Position numbers and translations under genes: made by a program. Shown here in pieces: positions 1-6,109 of a stretch of DNA of 6,862 nt. Numbering within the stretch: position 1 is the stretch's first letter; the number at the start of each line of letters is the position of its first letter. The notes beneath the pieces are model-generated. The model was not told where the DNA came from, made no database searches, and was given only the letters and a program-made list of their open reading frames with translations. This DNA comes from Chloroflexota bacterium (GTDB lineage: Bacteria > Chloroflexota > Dehalococcoidia > SM23-28-2 > RBG-16-64-32): assembly GCA_005880075.1 (NCBI GenBank), contig VBJT01000087.1, positions 1 to 6,862 of the forward strand, written 5' to 3'.

Positions 1-2
1 AG

Positions 3-509
3 GTGCCGCTTGTCTTCCTCCAGAACATCACCGGCTTCATGGTAGGCAAGAAGTACGAGCACGAAGGCATCGCCAAGCACGGCGCGAAGATGGTGACCGC
101 CGTCGCCTGTGCCCAGGTGCCGAAGTTCACGGTCATCATCGGCGGGTCGTTCGGCGCGGGTAACTACGCGATGTGCGGCCGCGCCTACTCCCCGCGCTTC
201 CTCTGGCTCTGGCCGAACGCCCAGACTTCCGTGATGGGCGGCCAGCAGGCCGCGAACGTCCTCCTTACGGTCCGCCTCGACAACCTGCACGCCGAAGGCC
301 ACGACATGACGAAGGAGGAGCAGGCCGAGTTCATGGCGCCGACCCTCGAGAAGTACGAGCGCGAAGGCAGCGCCTACTACAGCACGGCGCGCCTCTGGGA
401 CGACGGCATCATCGACCCAATCGACACCCGCATGTACCTCGCGCTCGGCCTTAGCGCCGCGCTGAACGCGCCGATCCCGGACACCACTTTCGGCGTATTT
501 CGGATGTAA
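3..509 (+). CDS. liuB: Methylcrotonyl-CoA carboxylase carboxyltransferase (beta) subunit, 3' part only
   Basis: This is the C-terminal 168 residues of the carboxyltransferase subunit, which moves the carboxyl group from carboxybiotin to 3-methylcrotonyl-CoA in leucine catabolism in the cytoplasm. The frame is open from the window edge, so the GTG at position 3 is an internal valine codon and the true start lies upstream. Family hallmarks are visible: LQNITGFMVGKKYE, EGIAKHGAKMVTAVACAQVP, the glycine-rich oxyanion-type segment GGSFGAGNYAMCGRAYSPRF, WPNAQTSVMGGQQAANVL, and the characteristic end LNAPIPDTTFGVFRM. These match MCC beta subunits better than propionyl- or acetyl-CoA carboxylase, and the downstream liuC, liuD and liuE homologues support that substrate. 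Geranyl-CoA carboxylase is the main alternative. The last 17 codons, including the stop, recur in diverged form at 943-993. The stop TAA is followed by GC and then an ATG at 512. Confidence 0.93.
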   Translation: MPLVFLQNITGFMVGKKYEHEGIAKHGAKMVTAVACAQVPKFTVIIGGSFGAGNYAMCGRAYSPRFLWLWPNAQTSVMGGQQAANVLLTVRLDNLHAEGHDMTKEEQAEFMAPTLEKYEREGSAYYSTARLWDDGIIDPIDTRMYLALGLSAALNAPIPDTTFGVFRM

Positions 510-517
510 GCATGGCT
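459..517 (+). repeat. Direct repeat copy A: liuB tail plus junction
   Basis: This copy covers the last 17 codons of the intact liuB (GCG of Ala to TAA), the dinucleotide GC, and ATGGCT. Aligned without gaps to 943-1001 it matches at 52 of 59 positions. Of the seven differences, five are in coding triplets (three synonymous, plus Ile/Val and Phe/Leu), one is in the stop codon (TAA/TAG) and one in the spacer. Similarity ends abruptly after ATGGCT on the right, and I see none upstream of the left edge. Confidence 0.9.
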
Positions 518-571
518 GCCGTCGGCAACCACCGATACCTTGGCCACTGGTATTCGCGCCGAGTCCCTTTA

Positions 572-913
572 ATGGCCGAGGAACGATTGCTGCTATCCAA
601 CGTTGCCTTGTTGGTCCGCATCCAATGGCTGGGGAGTTCCTTGCCTGGAACCCTTCACCTAACCAACAAGCGAGTCGTTTTCACTCAGTGGGGTTGGCTA
701 ACTGCCATCAAGAAAGCTGATCTTTATCAGATTCAAGACGTTGAGGTTGCCGAAACACGGCCCTTGATTGCGGTTTTGGGCCAGTATTGGATTCTTCGGA
801 TCAAGGCCGACAAGAGGGAACTGGAATTCGCGTTCTTTGGGCGGCCAGAGAGTCAGAGGAAGCGGGCGGACGAATGGCAAGAAGCCATCAGGCAATGGGC
901 AGCGAAGCCTTAA
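572..913 (+). CDS. Small GRAM/PH-like domain protein inserted in the liu operon
   Basis: The product is a 113-residue protein from ATG 572, or 133 residues from ATG 512 in the same frame. Residues 26-36 read GTLHLTNKRVV, the typical beta-strand pair of bacterial PH and GRAM-like domains. Alternating hydrophobic strands follow, then a C-terminal amphipathic helix (about 92-111, DEWQEAIRQWA), the expected PH-fold order. No signal peptide or membrane helix is seen. I prefer 572 because the protein then begins directly with the domain; ATG 512 lies inside a repeated copy of the liuC start and its first 20 residues resemble no domain. Neither start has a clear Shine-Dalgarno. Codon use is foreign: of 15 leucine codons six are TTG, three CTG, three CTA, three CTT and none CTC, while neighbours prefer CTC. 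43 of 113 codons end in A/T, against 3 of 35 sampled in liuC (1200-1304). GC over 541-900 is about 54% by hand count. Function unknown; phosphoinositide or membrane binding cannot be assumed. Confidence 0.7.
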   Translation: MAEERLLLSNVALLVRIQWLGSSLPGTLHLTNKRVVFTQWGWLTAIKKADLYQIQDVEVAETRPLIAVLGQYWILRIKADKRELEFAFFGRPESQRKRADEWQEAIRQWAAKP

Positions 914-942
914 TCACCTCCCGCGACAGCCCCGTCGCCTCC

Positions 943-993
943 GCGCTCAACGCGCCGGTCCCGGACACCACACTCGGCGTCTTTCGGATGTAG
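943..993 (+). pseudogene. Orphan 3'-terminal fragment of liuB
   Basis: The triplets encode ALNAPVPDTTLGVFRM followed by TAG, the same C-terminus as the intact liuB (ALNAPIPDTTFGVFRM) with two conservative changes. Nothing upstream in this frame resembles the rest of the carboxyltransferase, so it is a broken remnant and not a gene. The frame is open back to an ATG at 895, but that 32-codon reading overlaps the end of the GRAM/PH-like gene and has no other support. That differences fall mostly at synonymous third positions suggests both copies diverged while under protein selection, that is, in two separate functional liuB genes. Confidence 0.8.
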
Positions 994-1001
994 TCATGGC
1001 T
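943..1001 (+). repeat. Direct repeat copy B: liuB tail plus genuine liuC start
   Basis: This is the second copy of the 59-bp segment. It ends with TAG, TC and the ATGGCT that begins liuC. It probably preserves an original liuB-liuC junction, since liuC follows it directly. The two copies bracket the GRAM/PH-like gene, and the unit distance is 484 bp. Confidence 0.9.
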
Positions 1002-1841
1002 TCCAAGGAATATGCGCAGGCCACTAGGCTGCTGCACAGCACCTCCGGCCGTCCCGTGGCGACCGTCACCATGACGCGCCCCGACGTCCACAACGCCTTC
1101 AACGAACATCTAATCGCGGCCCTGCATCATGTGTTCCGCTCGCTCGGCGATGACAAGAGCGTGCGCGTTATCGTCCTCGGCGGAGAGGGCAAGTCCTTCA
1201 GCGCCGGCGCCGACCTCGACTGGATGCGCCGTGCCGCGAACTTCAGCGAAGAGGAGAACCGCCGCGACGCCGCGGCCGCAGCCGCGCTCTGGCGCGCCGT
1301 CGCGGAATGCCCGAAGCCGGTCGTCGCCTGCGTCCACGGCAACGCCTTCGGCGGCGGTGCGGGGCTGGTGGCGGCCTCGGACATCGCTATCGCCGCGGAG
1401 AGCGCGATGTTCGGCTTCACCGAGGTCCGCCTCGGCCTCCTTCCCGCCACCGTCGCGCCGCACGTCATCGAGAAGATCGGCCCTGGCCGGGCCCTGCCAT
1501 TGTTCCTCACCGGCGAGCGCTTCGACGCCCAGCGTGCCCTCGCCATTGGTCTCGTCCACCAGGTCGTTCCTCAGGAGCAACTCGATGTGGCAGTAGGCGC
1601 GGTCGTCGATCAATTGCTTGCTGGTGGGTCAAATGCCCTCGGCGCCTGCAAGGAGCTCGTCCGGCGCGTCGCGTATGCCGATCGCGCGATGATCGATGAG
1701 TACACTGCCGCCCTTATCGCTTCCGCGCGGGCAGGCGACGAAGGCCGGGAGGGAGTGGCTGCGTTCCTCGAGAAGCGCAAGCCCAACTGGACTCTCCCCT
1801 CTACCGCGCACGGGAGAGGAGCCCGGGGTCAGGGCTCTTGA
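996..1841 (+). CDS. liuC: Methylglutaconyl-CoA hydratase (enoyl-CoA hydratase/isomerase family)
   Basis: This 281-residue crotonase-fold enzyme is expected to hydrate 3-methylglutaconyl-CoA to HMG-CoA. The first oxyanion-hole segment is FSAGADLDWM (68-77) and the second is HGNAFGGGAGLVAASD (114-129). FTEVRLGLLP (141-150) carries Glu143, aligned with the second catalytic glutamate of enoyl-CoA hydratase (rat Glu164). The position of rat Glu144 is Gly123; from memory the GGGxGL form is common in bacterial LiuC-like proteins. Start 996 gives a normal family N-terminus and follows the liuB-tail stop by two bases; the frame stays open far upstream only because of base composition. The family normally ends near FLEKRKPNW (257-265). 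The last 16 residues (TLPSTAHGRGARGQGS) are encoded by a palindromic repeat. The stop TGA overlaps the liuD ATG by one base. The specific substrate is inferred from its position between the two MCC subunits. Confidence 0.9.
   Translation: MASKEYAQATRLLHSTSGRPVATVTMTRPDVHNAFNEHLIAALHHVFRSLGDDKSVRVIVLGGEGKSFSAGADLDWMRRAANFSEEENRRDAAAAAALWRAVAECPKPVVACVHGNAFGGGAGLVAASDIAIAAESAMFGFTEVRLGLLPATVAPHVIEKIGPGRALPLFLTGERFDAQRALAIGLVHQVVPQEQLDVAVGAVVDQLLAGGSNALGACKELVRRVAYADRAMIDEYTAALIASARAGDEGREGVAAFLEKRKPNWTLPSTAHGRGARGQGS
1792..1834 (+). repeat. REP-like palindromic element at the liuC 3' end, carrying the liuD ribosome-binding site
   Basis: Bases 1798-1806 and 1811-1819 form a stem with 8 of 9 pairs (A1803/G1814 mismatched) around the tetraloop CGCA. 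It is followed by GCCCGGGGTCAGGG. The pattern CCTCTCCCG-loop-CGGGAGAGG followed by CCGGGGTGAGGG is, from memory, a very common interspersed palindrome of high-GC bacterial genomes. AGGG at 1831-1834 stands 6 nt before the liuD ATG and is the best Shine-Dalgarno candidate; GGAG at 1818-1821 is too far away. The element is also read as the end of liuC. Confidence 0.65.
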
Positions 1842-3820
1842 TGTTCTCGCGAGTCCTGATCGCCAACCGCGGCGAGATCGCCGTCCGCATCATGCGCACC
1901 TGCCGCGATCTCGGTATCGAGACCGTCGCTGTCTACTCCGACGCTGACCGGCGTGCGCTGCACGTCCTCGAGGCGGACAGCGCCGTCTACATCGGAGCCT
2001 CGCCGCCCGGTGAAAGCTACCTGCGTATAGACTCCATCGTTCAGGCCGCGGTAGATAGTGACGCCGAGGCGCTGCATCCCGGCTACGGGCTGCTCTCCGA
2101 GAACCCGGCTCTCGCGGAAGCCTGCGCCGAGGCCGGCATCGTGTTCATTGGCCCGCCGCCCCAAGCCATGCGCATCATGGGCGATAAATCGGCTGCCCGA
2201 GAGCTCGCCGCTTCCCTCGAAGTGCCGACGATTCCCGGATACCACGGCGACGGTCAGCACATCGGAGTCCTCCAGGCTGAGGCGGACAAACTCGGCTACC
2301 CGCTGATGGTCAAGGCAGCGCTGGGCGGCGGCGGCCGTGGCATGCGCCTTGTTGAAGCGCCCGAAGATCTCGAAAACGCCGTCGAAGGCGGCCGGCGTGA
2401 GGCCGAGCGGGCCTTCGGCGACGGCCGCCTCCTCCTCGAGCGCGCCGTACGGGACGCCCGCCACATCGAGGTTCAGATACTTGCCGACTCCCTCGGCAAC
2501 ACCGTCCACCTCGGCGAACGCGACTGCTCCGTCCAGCGGCGCCACCAGAAAGTCGTCGAAGAGACGCCCTCGCCGGCCGTCGATGATGACCTGCGAGCCC
2601 GCCTCGGTGAAGCGGCCATCCGCCTCGCGAAGGCCGTCTCGTATGAAAGCGCCGGCACGGTCGAGTTCCTCCTCGAGCCTGGCGATGACTTCTATTTCCT
2701 CGAGATGAACACGCGCCTCCAGGTAGAGCACGGCGTCACCGAGCTCGTCACCGGGCTCGACATCGTTGCCCTCCAGCTCGCGATCGCTTCCGGCGAAGCG
2801 CTTCCGTTCGGGCAGGGCGAGGTGAGGTTCAGGGGGCACGCCATCGAGTGTCGCGTGTACGCCGAAGACCCGCTAAAAGGCTACCTTCCGAGCCCGGGAC
2901 GCATTACAGCTTTCGAAACGCCTTCTGGCGAAGGTATCCGTAACGACATTGGCACCTACGCGGGCGACGAGATCAGCACCTACTACGACCCGCTGCTCGG
3001 CAAACTCCTGACCTGGGGGAGCGACCGGCAAGAGGCGCTCCGCCGCATGGACCGAGTGCTCGCCGCCTACCGCGTCGAAGGCGTGCACACCAACCTGCCG
3101 CTCCTCCGCGCAATAATCGCCCATCCCGAATTCCACAGGGGCGAAGCGACGACGGAGTTCCTCGATCTCCACCTCAGCCCCGAGGCACTCGCGCTCGCGG
3201 CGACGGATGAGGCGCTCATTTCCGCTTTTGGCGCGCTCGCCCTCGGCATCGACGACACCGCCTTGCCGGACCCGTGGCTCATGGCCGGCCCGCACCGCGC
3301 CGGCGGCCGGACGGTGCTCGCCTTGCGCTCGGGAGGCAATGCGCAGGTCGTCGAGGGGCAACGCGTCGCCGGCAGTACGGATGAATGGCGCCTGAGCGTG
3401 CAGGGCCGCGAGAAACAGGTGCGGTTCTCTCGCGTTCCGCCGAATCGCGTCATCACGGAGGCGGACGCCCGCGCCTGGCCGGCGGAGGCGTCGCGGACTG
3501 CATCGGGCGTGGTCGTCACCACATCGGGCAAGACGTACACCTTCGAATGGGTGGCGGGCGAGAGGCATGCCGCTCACGCGGAATCCCGCCGCCAGCGTGG
3601 CTTGACCGCACCGATGCCGGGCCTCGTCCTCAAGGTCCTCGTCCGAGCAGGCGAGAAGGTGCGCGCCCACCAGACGCTCATCGTGCTCGAGGCGATGAAG
3701 ATGGAGCACAATATCGACGCGCCCTACGACGGTACCGTGAAGAATGTCAACTGCGCGGAAGGCGGCCGCGTCGCCGAGGGCGCGGTGCTAATCGAGCTGG
3801 AGCAAGACGCAGCGAAATGA
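1841..3820 (+). CDS. liuD: Methylcrotonyl-CoA carboxylase biotin-carrying (alpha) subunit
   Basis: This 659-residue protein carboxylates its own biotin with ATP and bicarbonate and hands the carboxyl group to the LiuB subunit. The biotin carboxylase domain spans about 1-445. It has ANRGEIAVRI (8-17), HPGYGLLSEN (79-88), Lys116, the ATP-grasp loop GGGGRGM (162-168), ERDCSVQRRHQKVVEE (226-241) and EMNTRLQVEH (288-297), with Glu288, Arg292, Glu296 and Arg338 in place. A linker/BT-like region (about 450-585) joins it to the C-terminal biotinyl domain (589-655), which has APMPG and the biotinylation motif EAMKM with Lys620. The length is normal for MCC alpha. ATG 1841 is chosen over the in-frame TTG at 1838 because it overlaps the liuC stop (TGATG) and has AGGG 6 nt upstream. 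One oddity is VEHG at 295-298, where most homologues have VEHP or VEHT. Its stop overlaps the next start by 4 nt (ATGA). Confidence 0.95.
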   Translation: MFSRVLIANRGEIAVRIMRTCRDLGIETVAVYSDADRRALHVLEADSAVYIGASPPGESYLRIDSIVQAAVDSDAEALHPGYGLLSENPALAEACAEAGIVFIGPPPQAMRIMGDKSAARELAASLEVPTIPGYHGDGQHIGVLQAEADKLGYPLMVKAALGGGGRGMRLVEAPEDLENAVEGGRREAERAFGDGRLLLERAVRDARHIEVQILADSLGNTVHLGERDCSVQRRHQKVVEETPSPAVDDDLRARLGEAAIRLAKAVSYESAGTVEFLLEPGDDFYFLEMNTRLQVEHGVTELVTGLDIVALQLAIASGEALPFGQGEVRFRGHAIECRVYAEDPLKGYLPSPGRITAFETPSGEGIRNDIGTYAGDEISTYYDPLLGKLLTWGSDRQEALRRMDRVLAAYRVEGVHTNLPLLRAIIAHPEFHRGEATTEFLDLHLSPEALALAATDEALISAFGALALGIDDTALPDPWLMAGPHRAGGRTVLALRSGGNAQVVEGQRVAGSTDEWRLSVQGREKQVRFSRVPPNRVITEADARAWPAEASRTASGVVVTTSGKTYTFEWVAGERHAAHAESRRQRGLTAPMPGLVLKVLVRAGEKVRAHQTLIVLEAMKMEHNIDAPYDGTVKNVNCAEGGRVAEGAVLIELEQDAAK

Positions 3821-4755
3821 AGACACCGGACCGAGTTACCATCACCGACGTAGGTCCGCGCGACGGCCTCCAGAACGAAAGCAGGGCAATCCCGCTCGAC
3901 CAGAAGGTCGCCCTCATCAATGCGCTATCGGAGACCGGCCTGACCCGCATCGAGACGACATCATTCGTTAGTCCCAGAGCGATACCGCAGATGGCCAACG
4001 CGGCCGAAGTCATGGCAGGTATTCGGCGGTGCCCTGGCGTCACCTACATCGGCCTCGTCCCGAACGAAGTAGGCGCCCGCGACGCCATCGAAGCCCGAGT
4101 GGACGAGATCGCAGTAGTCGTCTCTGCCAGCGAGTCGCACAACCGCGCCAACGTCAACCGCACCATCGCCGAATCGCTCGAGGGGATCCGAGGCATCGCC
4201 TCGTTATCCCGCGAAGCTGGGATACCCTGGAGCGGCTACATATCGACCGCCTTCGGCTGCCCATACGAGGGTCCAGTGGAAGCCGCCCGCGTGATGGAGA
4301 TCGCCGAGCGCCTCCGCGACACCGGTGCAGAAGCTATCGCCCTCGGCGACACCATCGGCATCGCGAACCCCCGCCAGGTCTCCGAAATCGTCGGCCGGTT
4401 GTTCGAGCGGCTCCCCGATACGCCCCTGCGCCTGCACTTCCACGATACACGCGGCATGGCACTGGCCAACGTAATCGCCGCCATGGGAGCAGGCGCCAGC
4501 CAGTTCGACGGGTCGGTCGGCGGCCTTGGCGGCTGCCCCTACGCGCCCGGCGCCTCGGGGAACGTCGCCACCGAGGACCTTGTTGCCATGCTCCACGCGA
4601 TGGGCGTCGCGACGGGTGTGCGGCTGGAAGCGCTCCTCGAGGCCGCCTGGCTCGCCGAAGAAATCGTCGGCCGGCCGCTCGATGGCCGCGTCAAGCGCGC
4701 GCTTCCTCGACCAACCGCCGGCCAACGCGCGACGCAAGCGGATTATGTCCCCTGA
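3817..4755 (+). CDS. liuE: Hydroxymethylglutaryl-CoA lyase
   Basis: This 312-residue TIM-barrel lyase cleaves HMG-CoA to acetyl-CoA and acetoacetate, the last step of leucine breakdown. The catalytic set is complete: DVGPRDGLQNE (11-21) with Arg15 and Asp16, the metal-binding HFHD (207-210) with His207 and His209, and the flexible-loop signature GGLGGCPYAPGASGNVATED (235-254) with Cys240. With a constant offset of 26 these equal Arg41, Asp42, His233, His235 and Cys266 of the human enzyme. That the loop contains Cys240 argues for HMG-CoA lyase over related homocitrate or isopropylmalate synthases. Start 3817 gives the ATGA overlap with liuD; the frame is open further upstream but only as a shadow of liuD. 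GGAG at 3799-3802 is a distant, weak ribosome-binding site, so coupling to liuD translation is likely. The 3' end overlaps the sigma factor gene by 11 nt. Confidence 0.96.
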   Translation: MKTPDRVTITDVGPRDGLQNESRAIPLDQKVALINALSETGLTRIETTSFVSPRAIPQMANAAEVMAGIRRCPGVTYIGLVPNEVGARDAIEARVDEIAVVVSASESHNRANVNRTIAESLEGIRGIASLSREAGIPWSGYISTAFGCPYEGPVEAARVMEIAERLRDTGAEAIALGDTIGIANPRQVSEIVGRLFERLPDTPLRLHFHDTRGMALANVIAAMGAGASQFDGSVGGLGGCPYAPGASGNVATEDLVAMLHAMGVATGVRLEALLEAAWLAEEIVGRPLDGRVKRALPRPTAGQRATQADYVP

Positions 4756-5350
4756 TCTGCCGGAGCCTTCGCAGCGAAATATCTATAGAGAGGACGGGGG
4801 CCTGGCGGACGGTCTGCGCCGCCGGGACCCGCTGGCCATGGAGGTTCTTTACGATCGGCTGGGGCGCCAAGCCTTCGGTCTTGCCTATCGCATTCTCGGC
4901 GACGGCCCCTCCGCGGAGGACGTCGTCCAGGAAGCGTTGCTTACCGTCTGGCGGCAGGCCGACCGTATCGACGCCGCCCGCGGAAGGCTCAACTCGTTCG
5001 TGATGACCCTCGTCCACCACAAGGCGATCGATGCCCTGCGGGTCAAGCGAGGGCAGCAGGCCCGGCAGGTCCCGGTCGACTTCGCGGAGGTCGAGAAGGT
5101 AGGCGCCGACTTCTCTGACCGAGTGCTGCAGTCGATAGCGGGCGGCGAGGTACGGGAAGCCCTAGCGAAGCTCCCCGAAGAGCAGCGCCGCCCCATCGAG
5201 ATGGCCTACTACGAAGGCCTGACCCACCTCGAGATAGCCGGCGCACTGGGGCTACCGCTGGGGACCGTCAAGAGCAGGCTGCGGCTCGGCCTGGAAAAGA
5301 TGAGGGCGGCATTGAGATCTGGATCTGGGCATGAACTGCGACGAAGTTGA
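4745..5350 (+). CDS. ECF RNA polymerase sigma factor, SigK-like
   Basis: This 201-residue protein has the two-domain ECF layout. Region 2 is at about 34-102, with LAYRILGDGPSAEDVVQEALLTVW split over 46-69 and the DNA-melting/-10 part at 80-100 (FVMTLVHHKAIDALR). Region 4 is at about 136-190, with LPEEQRRPIEMAYYEGLT (143-160) and the helix-turn-helix HLEIAGALGLPLGTVKSRLR (161-180) for -35 recognition. The spacing and the RskA-type partner place it near the SigK group. ATG 4745 lies inside the end of liuE and gives a plausible N-terminus; extending upstream would only read liuE out of frame, and the next Met (codon 32) would cut into region 2. No strong Shine-Dalgarno is visible, so translation is probably coupled to liuE. 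Its 3' end overlaps the anti-sigma gene by 20 nt. Target promoters cannot be read from this window. Confidence 0.9.
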   Translation: MSPDLPEPSQRNIYREDGGLADGLRRRDPLAMEVLYDRLGRQAFGLAYRILGDGPSAEDVVQEALLTVWRQADRIDAARGRLNSFVMTLVHHKAIDALRVKRGQQARQVPVDFAEVEKVGADFSDRVLQSIAGGEVREALAKLPEEQRRPIEMAYYEGLTHLEIAGALGLPLGTVKSRLRLGLEKMRAALRSGSGHELRRS

Positions 5351-6020
5351 AGAGCTGCTGGGCGCCTACGCCCTGGATGCGCTCCCGGGCGACCTATGGG
5401 CCGACGTCTCCGCACACCTCGCCGGATGCTCGAAGCACCCGGAGGCCACCGAGCTGCGCGCCGTTGCCGGCGCGTTGGCCTTCGCCGCGCCGGAGGCTCA
5501 ACCCTCGGCTGCTCTCAAGTCGCGTCTGATGGACGCGGTTCGCGCTGACTCAGCTCCGCCCACTGAGGCACCAAAACGTGTTGGTCTTCTCAACCGAATG
5601 AAGCAACTGACGTCACAGCGCGCTATTCCCTATGCACTGGCTGGAGCGCTAGCCGTCGCCCTCATCGCCGTCGTGCTCACCAACCTGGACAGCGGCGATT
5701 CTAACCGTCCGGGCCGCGCCACTGTCTCCCTCTCGGGAGAAGACAATGCAGCCGCGGCAGTGTACGAGCTGGAGGACGGCATAATCGTCGTTGACGCCGC
5801 TGGGCTGAAGCCGCTAGACACCGCCCACACGTATCAACTTTGGTCGATCACGTCTGGGCAGCCTTCCAGCCTCGGCCTCATCGGCACCGCGCCGAACGGC
5901 GAGGCGCTGGCGGTGGTGCGAGCGGAACTCAAGGATATCGAATTTCTCGCCGTTACCGTCGAACCTGCCGGCGGCAGCATCGCGCCGACGACCGATCCCG
6001 TCCTCGAAGGAACGGCCTAG
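5331..6020 (+). CDS. Membrane anti-sigma factor, RskA-like, with zinc-finger-type N-terminus
   Basis: This 229-residue single-pass membrane protein is predicted to hold the preceding sigma factor inactive until signal-triggered proteolysis. The N-terminal cytoplasmic anti-sigma domain (1-50) starts MNCDEVEELLGAYALDALPG and has His29-x3-Cys33-x2-His36 where the classic zinc-associated motif is His-x3-Cys-x2-Cys; Cys3 could be a further ligand. One transmembrane helix lies at about 99-117 (IPYALAGALAVALIAVVLT). The outer C-terminal half matches the RskA domain: VDAAGLKPLDTAHTYQLWSI (154-173), LGLIG (181-185) and LAVTVEPAGGSIAPT (206-220). A positively charged stretch (PKRVGLLNRMKQLTSQR, 81-97) precedes the helix, as expected for an inside-facing N-terminus. 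The overlap with the sigma gene supports a cognate pair. The signal is unknown. No gene for a site-1 or site-2 protease is in the window. Confidence 0.9.
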   Translation: MNCDEVEELLGAYALDALPGDLWADVSAHLAGCSKHPEATELRAVAGALAFAAPEAQPSAALKSRLMDAVRADSAPPTEAPKRVGLLNRMKQLTSQRAIPYALAGALAVALIAVVLTNLDSGDSNRPGRATVSLSGEDNAAAAVYELEDGIIVVDAAGLKPLDTAHTYQLWSITSGQPSSLGLIGTAPNGEALAVVRAELKDIEFLAVTVEPAGGSIAPTTDPVLEGTA

Positions 6021-6109
6021 CCCCGGCCGCGGGATTGCTCCGCTCAGCGACCCGGCGATCATCTTGGCTAAACACCGGCTCGCGCTCGTTCCTATGCTAT
6101 TCTTTCGCC
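6021..6109 (+). other. Intergenic gap between the anti-sigma gene and the ThDP enzyme gene
   Basis: These 89 nt form the only real intergenic space after liuC. They contain a weak 4-bp hairpin (CCCG 6022-6025 with CGGG 6030-6033) without a T-tract, so no convincing terminator, and a promoter-like motif near the right end. No RNA gene is seen. Confidence 0.6.
6095..6103 (+). promoter_or_regulatory. Extended -10 promoter motif positioned for leaderless transcription
   Basis: The bases TGCTATTCT match the extended -10 form TGn followed by a TAnnnT hexamer (TATTCT, 6098-6103). The hexamer ends 6 nt before ATG 6110, so transcription would be expected to start at or next to that ATG. No good -35 sits at 17 nt; TTGGCT at 6064-6069 is too far upstream. 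There is no Shine-Dalgarno before 6110, which fits a leaderless message. Confidence 0.45.

Noticed and set aside
895..993. Possible 32-codon small gene ending in the liuB tail
   Set aside because: No ribosome-binding site is seen, it overlaps the preceding gene, and its only recognisable part is the duplicated liuB end.
768..995. Upstream extension of liuC to an earlier start
   Set aside because: The extra residues read out of frame through the GRAM/PH-like gene and the liuB remnant; the family N-terminus fits ATG 996.
459..1001. Insertion sequence with target-site duplication
   Set aside because: The repeats are long and diverged, no transposase gene or terminal inverted repeats are visible, and the repeat is built from gene-end sequence.
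1838..1840. TTG as start codon of liuD
   Set aside because: The adjacent ATG 1841 has a better-spaced AGGG and the common TGATG overlap; the difference is one residue.
1829..2839. Long minus-strand open frame (336 codons) opposite liuD
   Set aside because: It lies fully opposite a clear biotin carboxylase domain, shows no recognisable domain, and is the expected antisense shadow of GC-rich codons.
2873..3709. Minus-strand open frame (278 codons) opposite the second half of liuD
   Set aside because: Same reason: an antisense shadow, rich in Arg, Ala and His, with no motif.
4029..5003. Plus-strand open frame (324 codons) across liuE and the sigma gene
   Set aside because: Extremely Arg/His/Pro-rich out-of-frame reading of two well-supported genes.
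6021..6057. Possible terminator after the anti-sigma gene
   Set aside because: Only a 4-bp stem can form and there is no T-tract.
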